DNA of 64,000 nt from Phocaeicola coprocola DSM 17136. Its GTDB lineage: Bacteria; Bacteroidota; Bacteroidia; Bacteroidales; Bacteroidaceae. The notes under the pieces are model-generated. The model made no database searches. It was not told the DNA's origin and worked only from the letters and a program-made list of their open reading frames with translations. A program made the position numbers and the translations under genes. Shown here piece by piece: positions 28,443 through 36,056 of this stretch (the stretch's first letter is position 1; every line of letters begins with the position of its first letter). Where the stretch lies: contig NZ_DS981509.1 in the NCBI RefSeq assembly GCF_000154845.1, forward strand, positions 1-64,000, in the 5' to 3' direction.

Positions 28443-28815
28443 GAAAGCAGTTGGTCGGTTTGTCGCTGGTACTTATATGTACAAGAGGAAAGTCCGGGCA
28501 ACACAGAGCATCCTACTTCCTAACAGAAAGCTGCCTGCAAAGGTAGAGTAATGCAGAAGAAAATAACCGCCAGTCCACACCGGAAAGGCAAGGGTGAGAA
28601 GGTAGGGTAAGAGCCTACCAGACGTATAGCGATATGCGTGCTGTGCATCTTAGGAGTTGTAAGGTCATGTAAACCGGCATTAAGGAGGGTTGCTCGCCCC
28701 ACGTCGGAGGGTAGACCGCTAGAACTTACTGGTGACAGTGAGTGTAGATAAATGACAGACACTTTGCATTTCGATGCAGAGAACGGAACCCGGCTTATAG
28801 ACCGACTGCTTTTTT
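28443..28815 (+). ncRNA. rnpB: RNase P RNA (class A)
   Basis: About 370 nt. The strictly conserved GAGGAAAGTCCGGGC lies at 28481-28495 (P4 5' strand), AGGGTGAGAAGGTAGGGTAA with AGAGCCTACCAG follows, then TGTAAACCGGC, and near the end AGATAAATGACAGAC (28745-28759, P4 3' side region) and ACCCGGCTTATAG. The 5' AAAGCAGTTGGTC pairs with the 3' GACCGACTGCTTT to form P1, and a T run after 28809 ends transcription. It is the catalytic RNA that trims tRNA 5' leaders. The YihY gene starts only 21 nt later. Confidence 0.95.
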
Positions 28816-28835
28816 CATTGAAAAACCTTATCGCC

Positions 28836-30146
28836 ATGAGTTATACGAGAATAAAAAACTGGCTACAATTTCTCACCGACGGCATATGGAGAATTACCGA
28901 AGATGAGATATCTCCCGTACGGCGACAAATATATTCGTGCATCAAAATCGTTTATCTTTCTGTAAACCAGTTTCTAAACGACCGTATCCAGATACGTGCC
29001 TCCGCACTGACCTACAGCACGCTACTGTCGATTATTCCCATTCTTGCCATCCTGTTCGCCATCGCACGAGGATTCGACTTCGACGCATTAATGGAAATAC
29101 AGCTCCGCAAAGGTGTTGCAAGCCAGCAGAGTGAACTTATTATTTCGTGGATAAACTCCTATCTGGAGCATGCCCAAAGTGGAATATTTATCGGAATCGG
29201 TTTAATCATGTTATTATGGACTGTTCTTATACTGACAGACAACATCGAACGAAGCTTCAATGCAATCTGGCAGGTAAAACACCCCCGTTCAGTCTTTCGC
29301 AAAATAACTGATTATTTTTCCATGATTCTCCTTTTACCACTGCTGATAGTCATTTCAAGTGGTCTTACCATTTTTATGACTACATATATAAAGAACATGG
29401 ATAACTTCCTGGTACTTGCGCCTATCCTGAAATTCCTGGTAAGACTTACCCCATATGCACTGACCTGGGGAATGTTTATCGGACTCTACATATTTATCCC
29501 AAACACCAAAGTCAAATTAAAGCACGCCTGGTTTCCGGGAATACTGGCAGGAACCGCCTTTCAGGCATTTCAGTTCTTTTATGTAAACAGTCAGATATGG
29601 GTTTCAAATTACAACGCTATCTACGGAAGCTTTGCTGCCATTCCCATGTTTTTGTTATGGACACAGATTTCCTGGACAATCTGCCTCTTCGGAGCTGAAA
29701 TGAGCTACGTAAGCCAAAATCTGGGTTCGTTCGATTTCGGAAAAGAAAGTGCAAATATCAGCCGCAGATATCATGATTTCTTTTGCACCATTATACTTTC
29801 AGTCATCTGCAAGAGTTTTGCAGAAGAAAAGACACCTTACTCTGCAGAAGAAATAAGCAAACAATACAAAATTCCTATCCGACTCACCAAACGGATCTTA
29901 TATGAACTGCAAGACATACATCTGATTTTCGAAACAATAGAAGAGAAAAAAGGCGATGTACGCTATCTTCCGGGCATAGACATCAATAAACTTACAGTAG
30001 GTACACTGCTGGAGAAACTAGATTCTGCCGGTTCCGAAGATTTCAAGGTAGATCGCCAGCAATATTCTGACTCATGGAAAATTCTGGAGCATGCACGCAA
30101 GGAATATATGTACAACAACAGTCAGATTTTACTGAAAGATTTATAG
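28836..30146 (+). CDS. YihY/virulence factor BrkB family membrane protein
   Basis: 436 residues from ATG 28836; an earlier in-frame ATG at 28752 lies inside rnpB and is rejected. Residues ~45-300 contain about six hydrophobic segments with the YihY signatures RASALTYSTLLSIIPILAILFAIARGF and SFAAIPMFLLWTQISW. The C-terminal ~130 residues are soluble and look like a winged helix (EEISKQYKIPIRLTKRILYEL), an extension common in Bacteroidota members and absent from E. coli YihY. The family was once called ribonuclease BN, wrongly. The function is uncertain. It may depend on readthrough from rnpB or an internal promoter. Confidence 0.85.
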   Translation: MSYTRIKNWLQFLTDGIWRITEDEISPVRRQIYSCIKIVYLSVNQFLNDRIQIRASALTYSTLLSIIPILAILFAIARGFDFDALMEIQLRKGVASQQSELIISWINSYLEHAQSGIFIGIGLIMLLWTVLILTDNIERSFNAIWQVKHPRSVFRKITDYFSMILLLPLLIVISSGLTIFMTTYIKNMDNFLVLAPILKFLVRLTPYALTWGMFIGLYIFIPNTKVKLKHAWFPGILAGTAFQAFQFFYVNSQIWVSNYNAIYGSFAAIPMFLLWTQISWTICLFGAEMSYVSQNLGSFDFGKESANISRRYHDFFCTIILSVICKSFAEEKTPYSAEEISKQYKIPIRLTKRILYELQDIHLIFETIEEKKGDVRYLPGIDINKLTVGTLLEKLDSAGSEDFKVDRQQYSDSWKILEHARKEYMYNNSQILLKDL

Positions 30147-30223
30147 GCAGTCACCAGACATATCAGAACAACAGATACGAAAAGAGCAGAAAACACAATT
30201 CTTCTTCTGCTGCATAAAAAAAT

Positions 30224-30254
30224 TATCCCCGTCATAAAATATGGCGGGGATAAG
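30224..30254. terminator. Bidirectional terminator between the YihY gene and ribE
   Basis: An 11-bp stem (TTATCCCCGTC at 30224-30234, GGCGGGGATAA at 30244-30254), flanked by an A run on the left. It lies between convergent genes. Confidence 0.75.
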
Positions 30255-30273
30255 TCTTACAAATACAGCTACC

Positions 30274-30879
30274 TTATTTTGTCAACTGCATCATGCGGCT
30301 CAAATACTTGCCGATAATATCAAACTCCAAGTTCACTACGCTACCAACCTGAAACGTATGGAAGTTGGTATGCTCATAGGTATATGGGATAATGGCAACC
30401 TGGAAAGTATCTTCAGTCGGATTACAGACCGTCAGACTAACTCCATTCACTGTAACCGAACCTTTGTCAACAGTAAAATATCCTCGTTTTGCCATTTCCG
30501 GACCGAATGCATACTTGAATGTAAAATACCAGCTGCCCTCTGCGTCATCTATAGCTACACAAGTAGCAGTCTGATCTACATGTCCCTGAACGATATGCCC
30601 GTCCAGACGTCCATTCATCATCATACTGCGTTCTACATTAACCTTATCTCCCACTTTCAGCAAACCAATATTAGAACGTTCGATAGTTTCCTTCATGGCC
30701 GTAACCGTATAAGTTCCATCCTGAATACTCACTACAGTCAGACAAACTCCATTATGAGAAACACTCTGGTCTATTTTTAACTCATCAACAAACGAACATT
30801 TCAACGTGAGGTGCAGATTTTCCTGATCCTTTACCACCTTTACCACTTCTGCATATTCTTCAACTATCCCTGAGAACAT
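30274..30879 (-). CDS. ribE: Riboflavin synthase, alpha subunit
   Basis: 201 residues, normal for the trimeric lumazine-dismutating enzyme. It has two lumazine-binding barrels in tandem: the first begins with the hallmark MFSGIVEE and contains GVCLTVV and ERSMMMNGRLDGHIVQGHVD, and the second contains GVSLTVCNPTEDTFQVAIIPYT. A C-terminal helix mediates trimer formation. It converts two 6,7-dimethyl-8-ribityllumazine molecules into riboflavin and a pyrimidinedione. No other rib genes and no FMN riboswitch are visible next to it. Confidence 0.96.
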   Translation of the reverse strand: MFSGIVEEYAEVVKVVKDQENLHLTLKCSFVDELKIDQSVSHNGVCLTVVSIQDGTYTVTAMKETIERSNIGLLKVGDKVNVERSMMMNGRLDGHIVQGHVDQTATCVAIDDAEGSWYFTFKYAFGPEMAKRGYFTVDKGSVTVNGVSLTVCNPTEDTFQVAIIPYTYEHTNFHTFQVGSVVNLEFDIIGKYLSRMMQLTK

Positions 30880-30918
30880 AAATTCATTATTTTATATTAA
30901 TACTTCTACTTTTTACAA

Positions 30919-31125
30919 TCACTGTACCGGAATAGGCTTACTCCAGACCGTATTGCCTTCTGAGTCGACTACCGAAATAGTTCCCCCGGCATAATCCTCT
31001 ATGTAACTATTCCCTTTTACCAGCATATCCTCCGCCATACGTATGGCTTTTTCCTCTGTTCTTATAAAGAAGCCTTTATTATCGCTTGAGCTTCCATCCG
31101 AAAAATAAATATCATAAGTTTTCAT
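30919..31125 (-). CDS. Small hypothetical protein (68 residues)
   Basis: The start is taken at ATG 31125 (MKTYDIYFSDGSSSDNKGF) because a longer candidate ATG at 31155 overlaps the -7 box TATATTTG at 31153-31160. The product is small, acidic and soluble, with no signal or membrane segment. It has a DGSSSDNKGF loop, a helix EEKAIRMAEDML and a C-terminal strand pair ISVVDSEGNTVWS. The family is not recognised. It lies between ribE (39 nt downstream) and the terminator of the tRNA operon. Own promoter, possibly cotranscribed with ribE. Confidence 0.65.
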   Translation of the reverse strand: MKTYDIYFSDGSSSDNKGFFIRTEEKAIRMAEDMLVKGNSYIEDYAGGTISVVDSEGNTVWSKPIPVQ

Positions 31126-31152
31126 GGTTATATCATTTAAATATTGCGGGCA

Positions 31153-31160
31153 CAAATATA
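31153..31160 (-). promoter_or_regulatory. -7 element of the small hypothetical gene
   Basis: TATATTTG on the minus strand, 27 nt before ATG 31125. Confidence 0.5.
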
Positions 31161-31194
31161 TATATTATCAGCTAGAAGAAGCAAACTTATGACA

Positions 31195-31229
31195 TAAAAA
31201 AAGAGAAACCAACATTTGTCGATTTCTCT
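31195..31229 (-). terminator. Terminator of the tRNA operon
   Basis: AGAGAAA at 31202-31208 pairs with TTTCTCT at 31223-31229. On the minus strand the hairpin is followed by a run of T's (31195-31201). It lies 5 nt beyond the last tRNA. Confidence 0.6.
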
Positions 31230-31234
31230 GAAAG

Positions 31235-31307
31235 AGCGGAAAACGAGACTCGAACTCGCGACCCTAACCTTGGCAAGGTTATGCTCTACCAACTGAGCTA
31301 TTTCCGC
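31235..31307 (-). tRNA. tRNA-Gly(GCC), seventh and last in the operon
   Basis: 73 nt with a full cloverleaf: acceptor GCGGAAA/TTTCCGC, D arm GCTC/GAGC, anticodon stem TAACC/GGTTA with loop TTGCCAA (anticodon GCC), T loop TTCGAGT. The 3' CCA is not encoded. The sequence is identical to the other three Gly copies. Confidence 0.97.
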
Positions 31308-31330
31308 AGTTATTCTGCAATATGTAAAAG

Positions 31331-31403
31331 AGCGGAAAACGAGACTCGAACTCGCGACCCTAACCTTGGCAAGGTTATGCTCTACCAACTGAGCTATTTC
31401 CGC
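31331..31403 (-). tRNA. tRNA-Gly(GCC), sixth in the operon
   Basis: 73 nt, identical to the copy at 31235. It is separated from it by a 23-nt spacer. Anticodon GCC; no encoded CCA. Confidence 0.97.
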
Positions 31404-31411
31404 AATTATGG

Positions 31412-31492
31412 TGCCCAGAACAGGACTCGAACCTGCATGCCTCTCGACACACGCACCTGAAACGTGCGCGTCTACCATTCCGCCACCTGGGC
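31412..31492 (-). tRNA. tRNA-Leu(CAG), fifth in the operon
   Basis: 81 nt with acceptor GCCCAGG/TCTGGGC, anticodon stem CACGT/GCGTG and loop TTCAGGT (anticodon CAG, G37), plus a class II long variable arm. No encoded CCA. Identical to the copy at 31717. Confidence 0.95.
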
Positions 31493-31531
31493 AAAATCAG
31501 CCTTTCGACTTACGCAACTTTCATTGCTTTG

Positions 31532-31604
31532 AGCGGAAAACGAGACTCGAACTCGCGACCCTAACCTTGGCAAGGTTATGCTCTACCAACTGAGCTATTT
31601 CCGC
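31532..31604 (-). tRNA. tRNA-Gly(GCC), fourth in the operon
   Basis: 73 nt, identical to the other Gly copies. Anticodon GCC. Confidence 0.97.
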
Positions 31605-31613
31605 AATTATCAG

Positions 31614-31697
31614 TGAAGGAAATGAGACTCGAACTCACACGACATAACTGTCACCACCCCCTCAAAGTGGCGCGTCTACCAATTCCGCCATTCCTCC
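31614..31697 (-). tRNA. tRNA-Leu(GAG), third in the operon
   Basis: 84 nt. Acceptor GGAGGAA pairs with TTCCTTC with one G-U pair. The anticodon stem CCACT/GGTGG has loop TTGAGGG (anticodon GAG), and there is a long class II variable arm. No encoded CCA. Confidence 0.95.
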
Positions 31698-31716
31698 GAA
31701 ACAAAGATTTGAACAG

Positions 31717-31797
31717 TGCCCAGAACAGGACTCGAACCTGCATGCCTCTCGACACACGCACCTGAAACGTGCGCGTCTACCATTCCGCCACCTGGGC
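31717..31797 (-). tRNA. tRNA-Leu(CAG), second in the operon
   Basis: 81 nt, identical to the copy at 31412. Anticodon CAG, class II variable arm. Confidence 0.95.
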
Positions 31798-31825
31798 AAA
31801 TCATGCGCAAACCTTTCACGCTTTG

Positions 31826-31898
31826 AGCGGAAAACGAGACTCGAACTCGCGACCCTAACCTTGGCAAGGTTATGCTCTACCAACTGAGCTATTTCCGC
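31826..31898 (-). tRNA. tRNA-Gly(GCC), first in the operon
   Basis: 73 nt, identical to the other Gly copies. It is nearest the promoter, with a leader of about 30 nt that can fold as CGCAATCG/CGCTTGCG around AAAAAT. Confidence 0.97.
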
Positions 31899-31937
31899 AT
31901 TCTGTAATTAGCGCAAGCGATTTTTCGATTGCGAGTG

Positions 31938-31968
31938 CAAAGGTAATGCTTTTTCCGAAACTACCAAA
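31938..31968 (-). promoter_or_regulatory. Promoter of the seven-tRNA operon
   Basis: On the minus strand TTTG (31965-31968), exactly 19 nt, then TACCTTTG (31938-31945): a near-ideal Bacteroidota promoter. Transcription should start near 31931. Confidence 0.8.
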
Positions 31969-32080
31969 ACATTATAATACTTTTTTCATCAAAAGCTATT
32001 ATATTGTCTTTTTCAACCCCATTTTGAAGCAATTACACAAGCTTCTTTTCCTCCAAAAACAAGATTCAGGGAAAGTAGAA

Positions 32081-32121
32081 AAAAACTTCAGCATATTTAA
32101 GGAAAAACATCTCGATATTTT
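32081..32121. repeat. Copy of a dispersed 41-nt intergenic element
   Basis: AAAAACTTCAGCA, 9 variable bases, then AAAAACATCTCGATATTTT, matching 11207-11247 in sequence and spacing. Here the downstream palindromic arm is absent. It lies in the 310-bp gap between the tRNA operon promoter and the nspC terminator, where no gene is visible. Confidence 0.6.
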
Positions 32122-32209
32122 TTTATTTTTTGTACAAAAGCCAGCAACCTTTGTACGATTTTTTTTGAAAGATAACGACAGCTATCCCAACCGTCAGGCA
32201 TCTTCAATA

Positions 32210-32248
32210 AAAAACGTCCGCACAAGCCTGTTCGAAGGTGTACGGACG
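32210..32248 (-). terminator. Terminator of the uvrD-nspC operon
   Basis: CGTCCG at 32215-32220 pairs with CGGACG at 32243-32248, extended inward by ACA/TGT after a mismatch. A T run follows on the minus strand (A's at 32208-32214). Confidence 0.7.
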
Positions 32249-32278
32249 CTATGACTTACAATCAGAAGTAACTTATAA

Positions 32279-33442
32279 TCAACACATTCTGTCGCGATAA
32301 TCTTCATAACGGAAGGTTTTATACACCTCCAGTTCTCCATCAGTGTGGAGCAAAGCAACAGAAGGATGATGAATTCCATTAAACATGTTTGTCTTCACCA
32401 TCGTATAATGAATCATATCTTCGAATATGATGCGTTCGCCTATCTGCAATTCATGATCGAACTTCCAACTGCCCATATAGTCACCACTCAAGCAGCTGTT
32501 TCCGCCCAAACGATAAACATGGTCCTCACGAGCAGCAGTCTTCACAGCATCAGGCGGAAGGGTTTCGGCATTGCGCACCTTAGGCTGATAAGGCATTTCC
32601 AGACAGTCGGGCATGTGACAGGTAAAGCTCACGTCAAGAATAGCCGTACGTATACCTCTGCTCTCTACCACATCGACAACCGATGCTACCAGCGGTCCGG
32701 TCTGCCAGGTAAAGGCTGATCCCGGTTCCAGAATAATCTGAAGATTCGGATAGCGTTCACGCAAACCTTTCAACAGTCCGATAAGGTGTTCCACATCGTA
32801 GTCTTTACGTGTCATCAGGTGTCCCCCACCCAAATTCAGCCATTTCAATTGAGGGAACCAGCGAGAGAACTTTTCTTCAATGTGTTTCAGTGTACGTTCC
32901 AGCTCATACGAACTCGACTCACAATGACAATGACAATGAAAGCCTTCAATTCCTTCGGGCAAACGGTCGGGAAGCAAATCGGCAGTCACACCGAAACGGG
33001 TTCCGGGAGCACAAGGATTATAAAGTTCTACTTCCACTTCCGAATACTCTGGATTCACACGAATACCACAAGATACATGTTCCGGATAAGCCTTTGCCTG
33101 CGGATAAAAACGCTCGAACTGCGACAGCGAATTGAACGTAATATGACTGCTATACTTCAGAAAAGCAGGAAAATTGGTCTCTGTATAAGCAGGAGAATAC
33201 GTATGAGCCTTGCTGCCAAACTCTTCGAAAGCCAGTCTGGCTTCGTATTCAGAACTTGCTGTTGTGTAATGAATATATTCACGGAATATCGGAAACGATT
33301 TCCACATGGCAAAAGCCTTGAAAGCAAGAATAATTTCCACACCGGCACGTTCTGCCACACTTTTTATCAGACTCAGGTTCTTTCTGAGCAAATCTTCTTC
33401 CATAACATAACAGGGAGAAGGAACTTTTGTTACATCCAACAT
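32279..33442 (-). CDS. nspC: Carboxynorspermidine decarboxylase
   Basis: 387 residues of the fold III PLP-dependent decarboxylase family (alanine racemase-like barrel plus beta domain). ILAFKAFAMW carries the PLP Lys42, GFHCHCHCESS and LNLGGGHL are the PLP-phosphate and His stacking region, and VSFTCHMPDCLEMPYQP and GNSCLSGDYMGSW are the C-terminal substrate signature specific to NspC. It makes norspermidine or spermidine from the carboxylated precursor. The usual partner, carboxy(nor)spermidine dehydrogenase, is not adjacent. It starts 14 nt after the uvrD-like gene, so it is probably cotranscribed. Confidence 0.94.
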   Translation of the reverse strand: MLDVTKVPSPCYVMEEDLLRKNLSLIKSVAERAGVEIILAFKAFAMWKSFPIFREYIHYTTASSEYEARLAFEEFGSKAHTYSPAYTETNFPAFLKYSSHITFNSLSQFERFYPQAKAYPEHVSCGIRVNPEYSEVEVELYNPCAPGTRFGVTADLLPDRLPEGIEGFHCHCHCESSSYELERTLKHIEEKFSRWFPQLKWLNLGGGHLMTRKDYDVEHLIGLLKGLRERYPNLQIILEPGSAFTWQTGPLVASVVDVVESRGIRTAILDVSFTCHMPDCLEMPYQPKVRNAETLPPDAVKTAAREDHVYRLGGNSCLSGDYMGSWKFDHELQIGERIIFEDMIHYTMVKTNMFNGIHHPSVALLHTDGELEVYKTFRYEDYRDRMC

Positions 33443-33456
33443 ATATTTATCAATCT

Positions 33457-35811
33457 TTATTCTATTATTTTAAACCGTGCAAACTTCAGCAGCAACTGCT
33501 TTTCTCCCGCATTACGGAAGCGTACCGTTGCCTTACAGTTATCTCCACTTCCTTCAACTTTAATAATCTCGCCTATACCGAAACGTTCGTGTTCTATCTG
33601 CTTTCCGGCACAAACTCCATTTACAGCAGGAGAAGAAGCAGAAGTTCCGACAGAAGTTTCCGCCGCAGGGATTCTACGCAGTACACGTGGAGCAGCCGGC
33701 TTGACGAAGCGACGAGGTTCTTCGGGAATTTCACCTCCATCAAACATCGACGGCGAATTACCAGATATATACCGCGGAGTGTCCGAATCCATTTCACGGC
33801 GAAAACGCTTCGCCCCCTCTTCTACCTTTCGGGAAACGATATCCTCCTGAGGCAGGTTCAAATATCTGGCATCTATATCTTTTAAGAAACGACTGGGATT
33901 ACTGAATTCCACCTTACCGTATTTAAAACGAGTCTTGGCAAACGACAGAAAACAGTGTTCTTCCGCACGGGTAATAGCTACATAAAACAACCGGCGTTCT
34001 TCCTCAAGCTGCTTGTATGAATCGCCAGCCATCGGACTAGGAAACAAATTTTCCTCCAAGCCTACAACAAAAACATTCTTAAACTCCAGTCCCTTTGCCG
34101 AATGAATGGTCATCAATGTCACCTTGGGTGCATCATCAGCCCCTTCACTGTCCTGATCAGTAAGCAACGACACTTCCGACAAATAATCAGTAAGCAGGAT
34201 ATGCGTATTGCCTTCTTCTTCCCGACCGGCACAGAAATCGTGCATACCGTTTATCAATTCTTCAATGTTTTCCTGCCGGCTCAAATTCTCAGGCGAACGG
34301 TCCTGATAAATATCATTGATGATACCCGACTGACGGACAATGTCTTTTCCCAACTCGTAGGCTCCGGTATGCGAAACCGCTTCTACAAATCCGGCAATCA
34401 AATCACGGAATGCCTGCAATTTGGTGTGAGTGCCTTTCGTCAAAGATACTCCATAAGTCAGCGGTTCGTTCAACACCTTCCACAAGCTTACTCTATGCAC
34501 ATTGGCTGCATCAATAATCTTATTTAATGTAGTATTGCCTATCCCCCTTGCCGGATAATTGATAACACGCTTGAAAGCCTCCTCATCATTCGGATTGACA
34601 GCCAAGCGGAAATAAGCTATCACATCTTTTATTTCCTTACGCTGATAGAAAGACAAGCCTCCGTAAATACGGTAAGGAACTCCCCTCTTGCGTAATGCCT
34701 CTTCGAAGATACGGCTTTGGGCATTCGTACGATACAATACAGCAAATTCATCGTATGAATATCCTTTTTTGGTCCGGAGCTGGGCTATCTTGTTTGCAAC
34801 AATCTCCCCTTCTTCCACATCGCTGTAAGCATTGAATACCGTAATAGGTTCTCCCTTATCGTTTTCAGAGAAAACTTCCTTACGTATCTGCTCCCTGTTT
34901 TTCTCTATAAGACTGTTTGCCGCCTTGACAATGGTCTGCGTAGAACGATAATTCTGTTCCAGCTTAAACAAGCGGGCATCCTTATATAAACTTGTAAACT
35001 TCAGAATATTGTCGATGTTCGCTCCGCGGAAAGAGTAAATACTCTGCGCATCATCACCTACAACACAGACATGGCGATATTTTTCTGTAAGTTGCAGTAC
35101 AATGCAATGTTGTGCATAGTTAGTATCCTGATACTCATCTACCAAAACATAGCGGAAGCGAGAAGCATACTTGTCACACAGTTCCGGATGTGTCTGAAAC
35201 AATATATAGGTGTAAACTAGCAAGTCGTCAAAATCCATGGCATCACTCTGCCGGCAACGCTCCCAGTATCTCCGGTAAATATCGCGCACAGCCGGTATTT
35301 TAGCAGCCTGGTCATTTTCATAAAGTTCACGACTGGCAGCATAGGCATCGGGAAGCATCAGATGATTTTTGGCATTACTGATACGCGACTGTACCACTCC
35401 CGGCTTATACACTTTATCGTCCAGCTGCATTTCTTTGATAATGGCCTTGATCAGACTTTTCGAATCGGCGGCATCATAAATAGTAAAATTTGCAGAAAAA
35501 CCAATGGCAGCCGCTTCCGTACGCAAAATACGTGAAAAGATAGAATGGAAAGTCCCCATCCATAAGTATCGCGCACGTTCCGCTCCTACCCGACGCGCAA
35601 TACGTTCCTTCATCTCACGTGCAGCCTTATTGGTAAAAGTCAGAGCAAGAATAGACCACGGCTCATAACCGTTATCCAGCAGATAAGCTATCTTATAAGT
35701 CAGCACACGGGTTTTTCCCGATCCGGCTCCTGCAATAACAAGAGAAGGACCATCATTGTATAACACCGCAGCACGCTGACTTTCATTCAGTTCATTCAAG
35801 TAATCTGTCAT
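33457..35811 (-). CDS. uvrD: UvrD/PcrA-type ATP-dependent DNA helicase
   Basis: 784 residues, superfamily 1A helicase. LNESQRAAV (Q motif), GAGSGKTR at 28-34 (Walker A), DEYQDTN (Walker B), GDDAQSIYSFRGA (motif III), LEQNYRST (IV), TIHSAKGLEFKNVFVVGLEE (V) and YVAITRAEEH (VI) occur in order. The C-terminal tail after ~640 ends in a Tudor-like basic segment (FGIGEIIKVEGSGDNCKATVRF) typical of PcrA/UvrD. It unwinds DNA in nucleotide excision and mismatch repair and displaces RecA. PcrA is an equally good name. A -7 box TATCTTTG lies upstream at 35834-35841. Confidence 0.94.
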   Translation of the reverse strand: MTDYLNELNESQRAAVLYNDGPSLVIAGAGSGKTRVLTYKIAYLLDNGYEPWSILALTFTNKAAREMKERIARRVGAERARYLWMGTFHSIFSRILRTEAAAIGFSANFTIYDAADSKSLIKAIIKEMQLDDKVYKPGVVQSRISNAKNHLMLPDAYAASRELYENDQAAKIPAVRDIYRRYWERCRQSDAMDFDDLLVYTYILFQTHPELCDKYASRFRYVLVDEYQDTNYAQHCIVLQLTEKYRHVCVVGDDAQSIYSFRGANIDNILKFTSLYKDARLFKLEQNYRSTQTIVKAANSLIEKNREQIRKEVFSENDKGEPITVFNAYSDVEEGEIVANKIAQLRTKKGYSYDEFAVLYRTNAQSRIFEEALRKRGVPYRIYGGLSFYQRKEIKDVIAYFRLAVNPNDEEAFKRVINYPARGIGNTTLNKIIDAANVHRVSLWKVLNEPLTYGVSLTKGTHTKLQAFRDLIAGFVEAVSHTGAYELGKDIVRQSGIINDIYQDRSPENLSRQENIEELINGMHDFCAGREEEGNTHILLTDYLSEVSLLTDQDSEGADDAPKVTLMTIHSAKGLEFKNVFVVGLEENLFPSPMAGDSYKQLEEERRLFYVAITRAEEHCFLSFAKTRFKYGKVEFSNPSRFLKDIDARYLNLPQEDIVSRKVEEGAKRFRREMDSDTPRYISGNSPSMFDGGEIPEEPRRFVKPAAPRVLRRIPAAETSVGTSASSPAVNGVCAGKQIEHERFGIGEIIKVEGSGDNCKATVRFRNAGEKQLLLKFARFKIIE

Positions 35812-35833
35812 ACAGGTTAAAATATTTCAGGCA

Positions 35834-35841
35834 CAAAGATA
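35834..35841 (-). promoter_or_regulatory. -7 element of the uvrD-nspC operon
   Basis: TATCTTTG on the minus strand, 22 nt before the uvrD ATG. The rest of the 245-bp gap up to susD holds only a weak hairpin near 35957-35995 that could terminate susD. Confidence 0.5.
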
Positions 35842-36056
35842 GCACAAATCCAGCAGTGTTCTAATACATTTCCAAGCTACGCCTAAACAATTTTTCCAAA
35901 CTCGAATATTTATTATAAAATCCCCAAAGCTTACTGCTACAGTAAAAACACGAAAAGAGGAAGTTCCCCGGCATTTTATCCGGCAGAACCTCCTTCTCTC
36001 TCTACAGTCTCGATTATATAATATACCTTACTGAAAACCGAAAACCATCTTCTAAA

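Noticed and set aside
28752-28835. Longer N-terminus for the YihY-like protein
   Set aside because: These codons lie inside the conserved 3' end of RNase P RNA; ATG 28836 is the sensible start.
30880-30918. FMN riboswitch before ribE
   Set aside because: Only 39 nt separate ribE from the small upstream gene, too short for an FMN element.
31137-31883. Protein frames within the tRNA operon region
   Set aside because: They are read through tRNA genes. The repeated peptide AEIAQLVEHNLAKVRVASSSLVFRS-like text is just translated tRNA-Gly.
32786-33850. 354-codon plus-strand frame opposite nspC and uvrD
   Set aside because: It spans two confident minus-strand genes and their junction, and its translation has no recognisable family.
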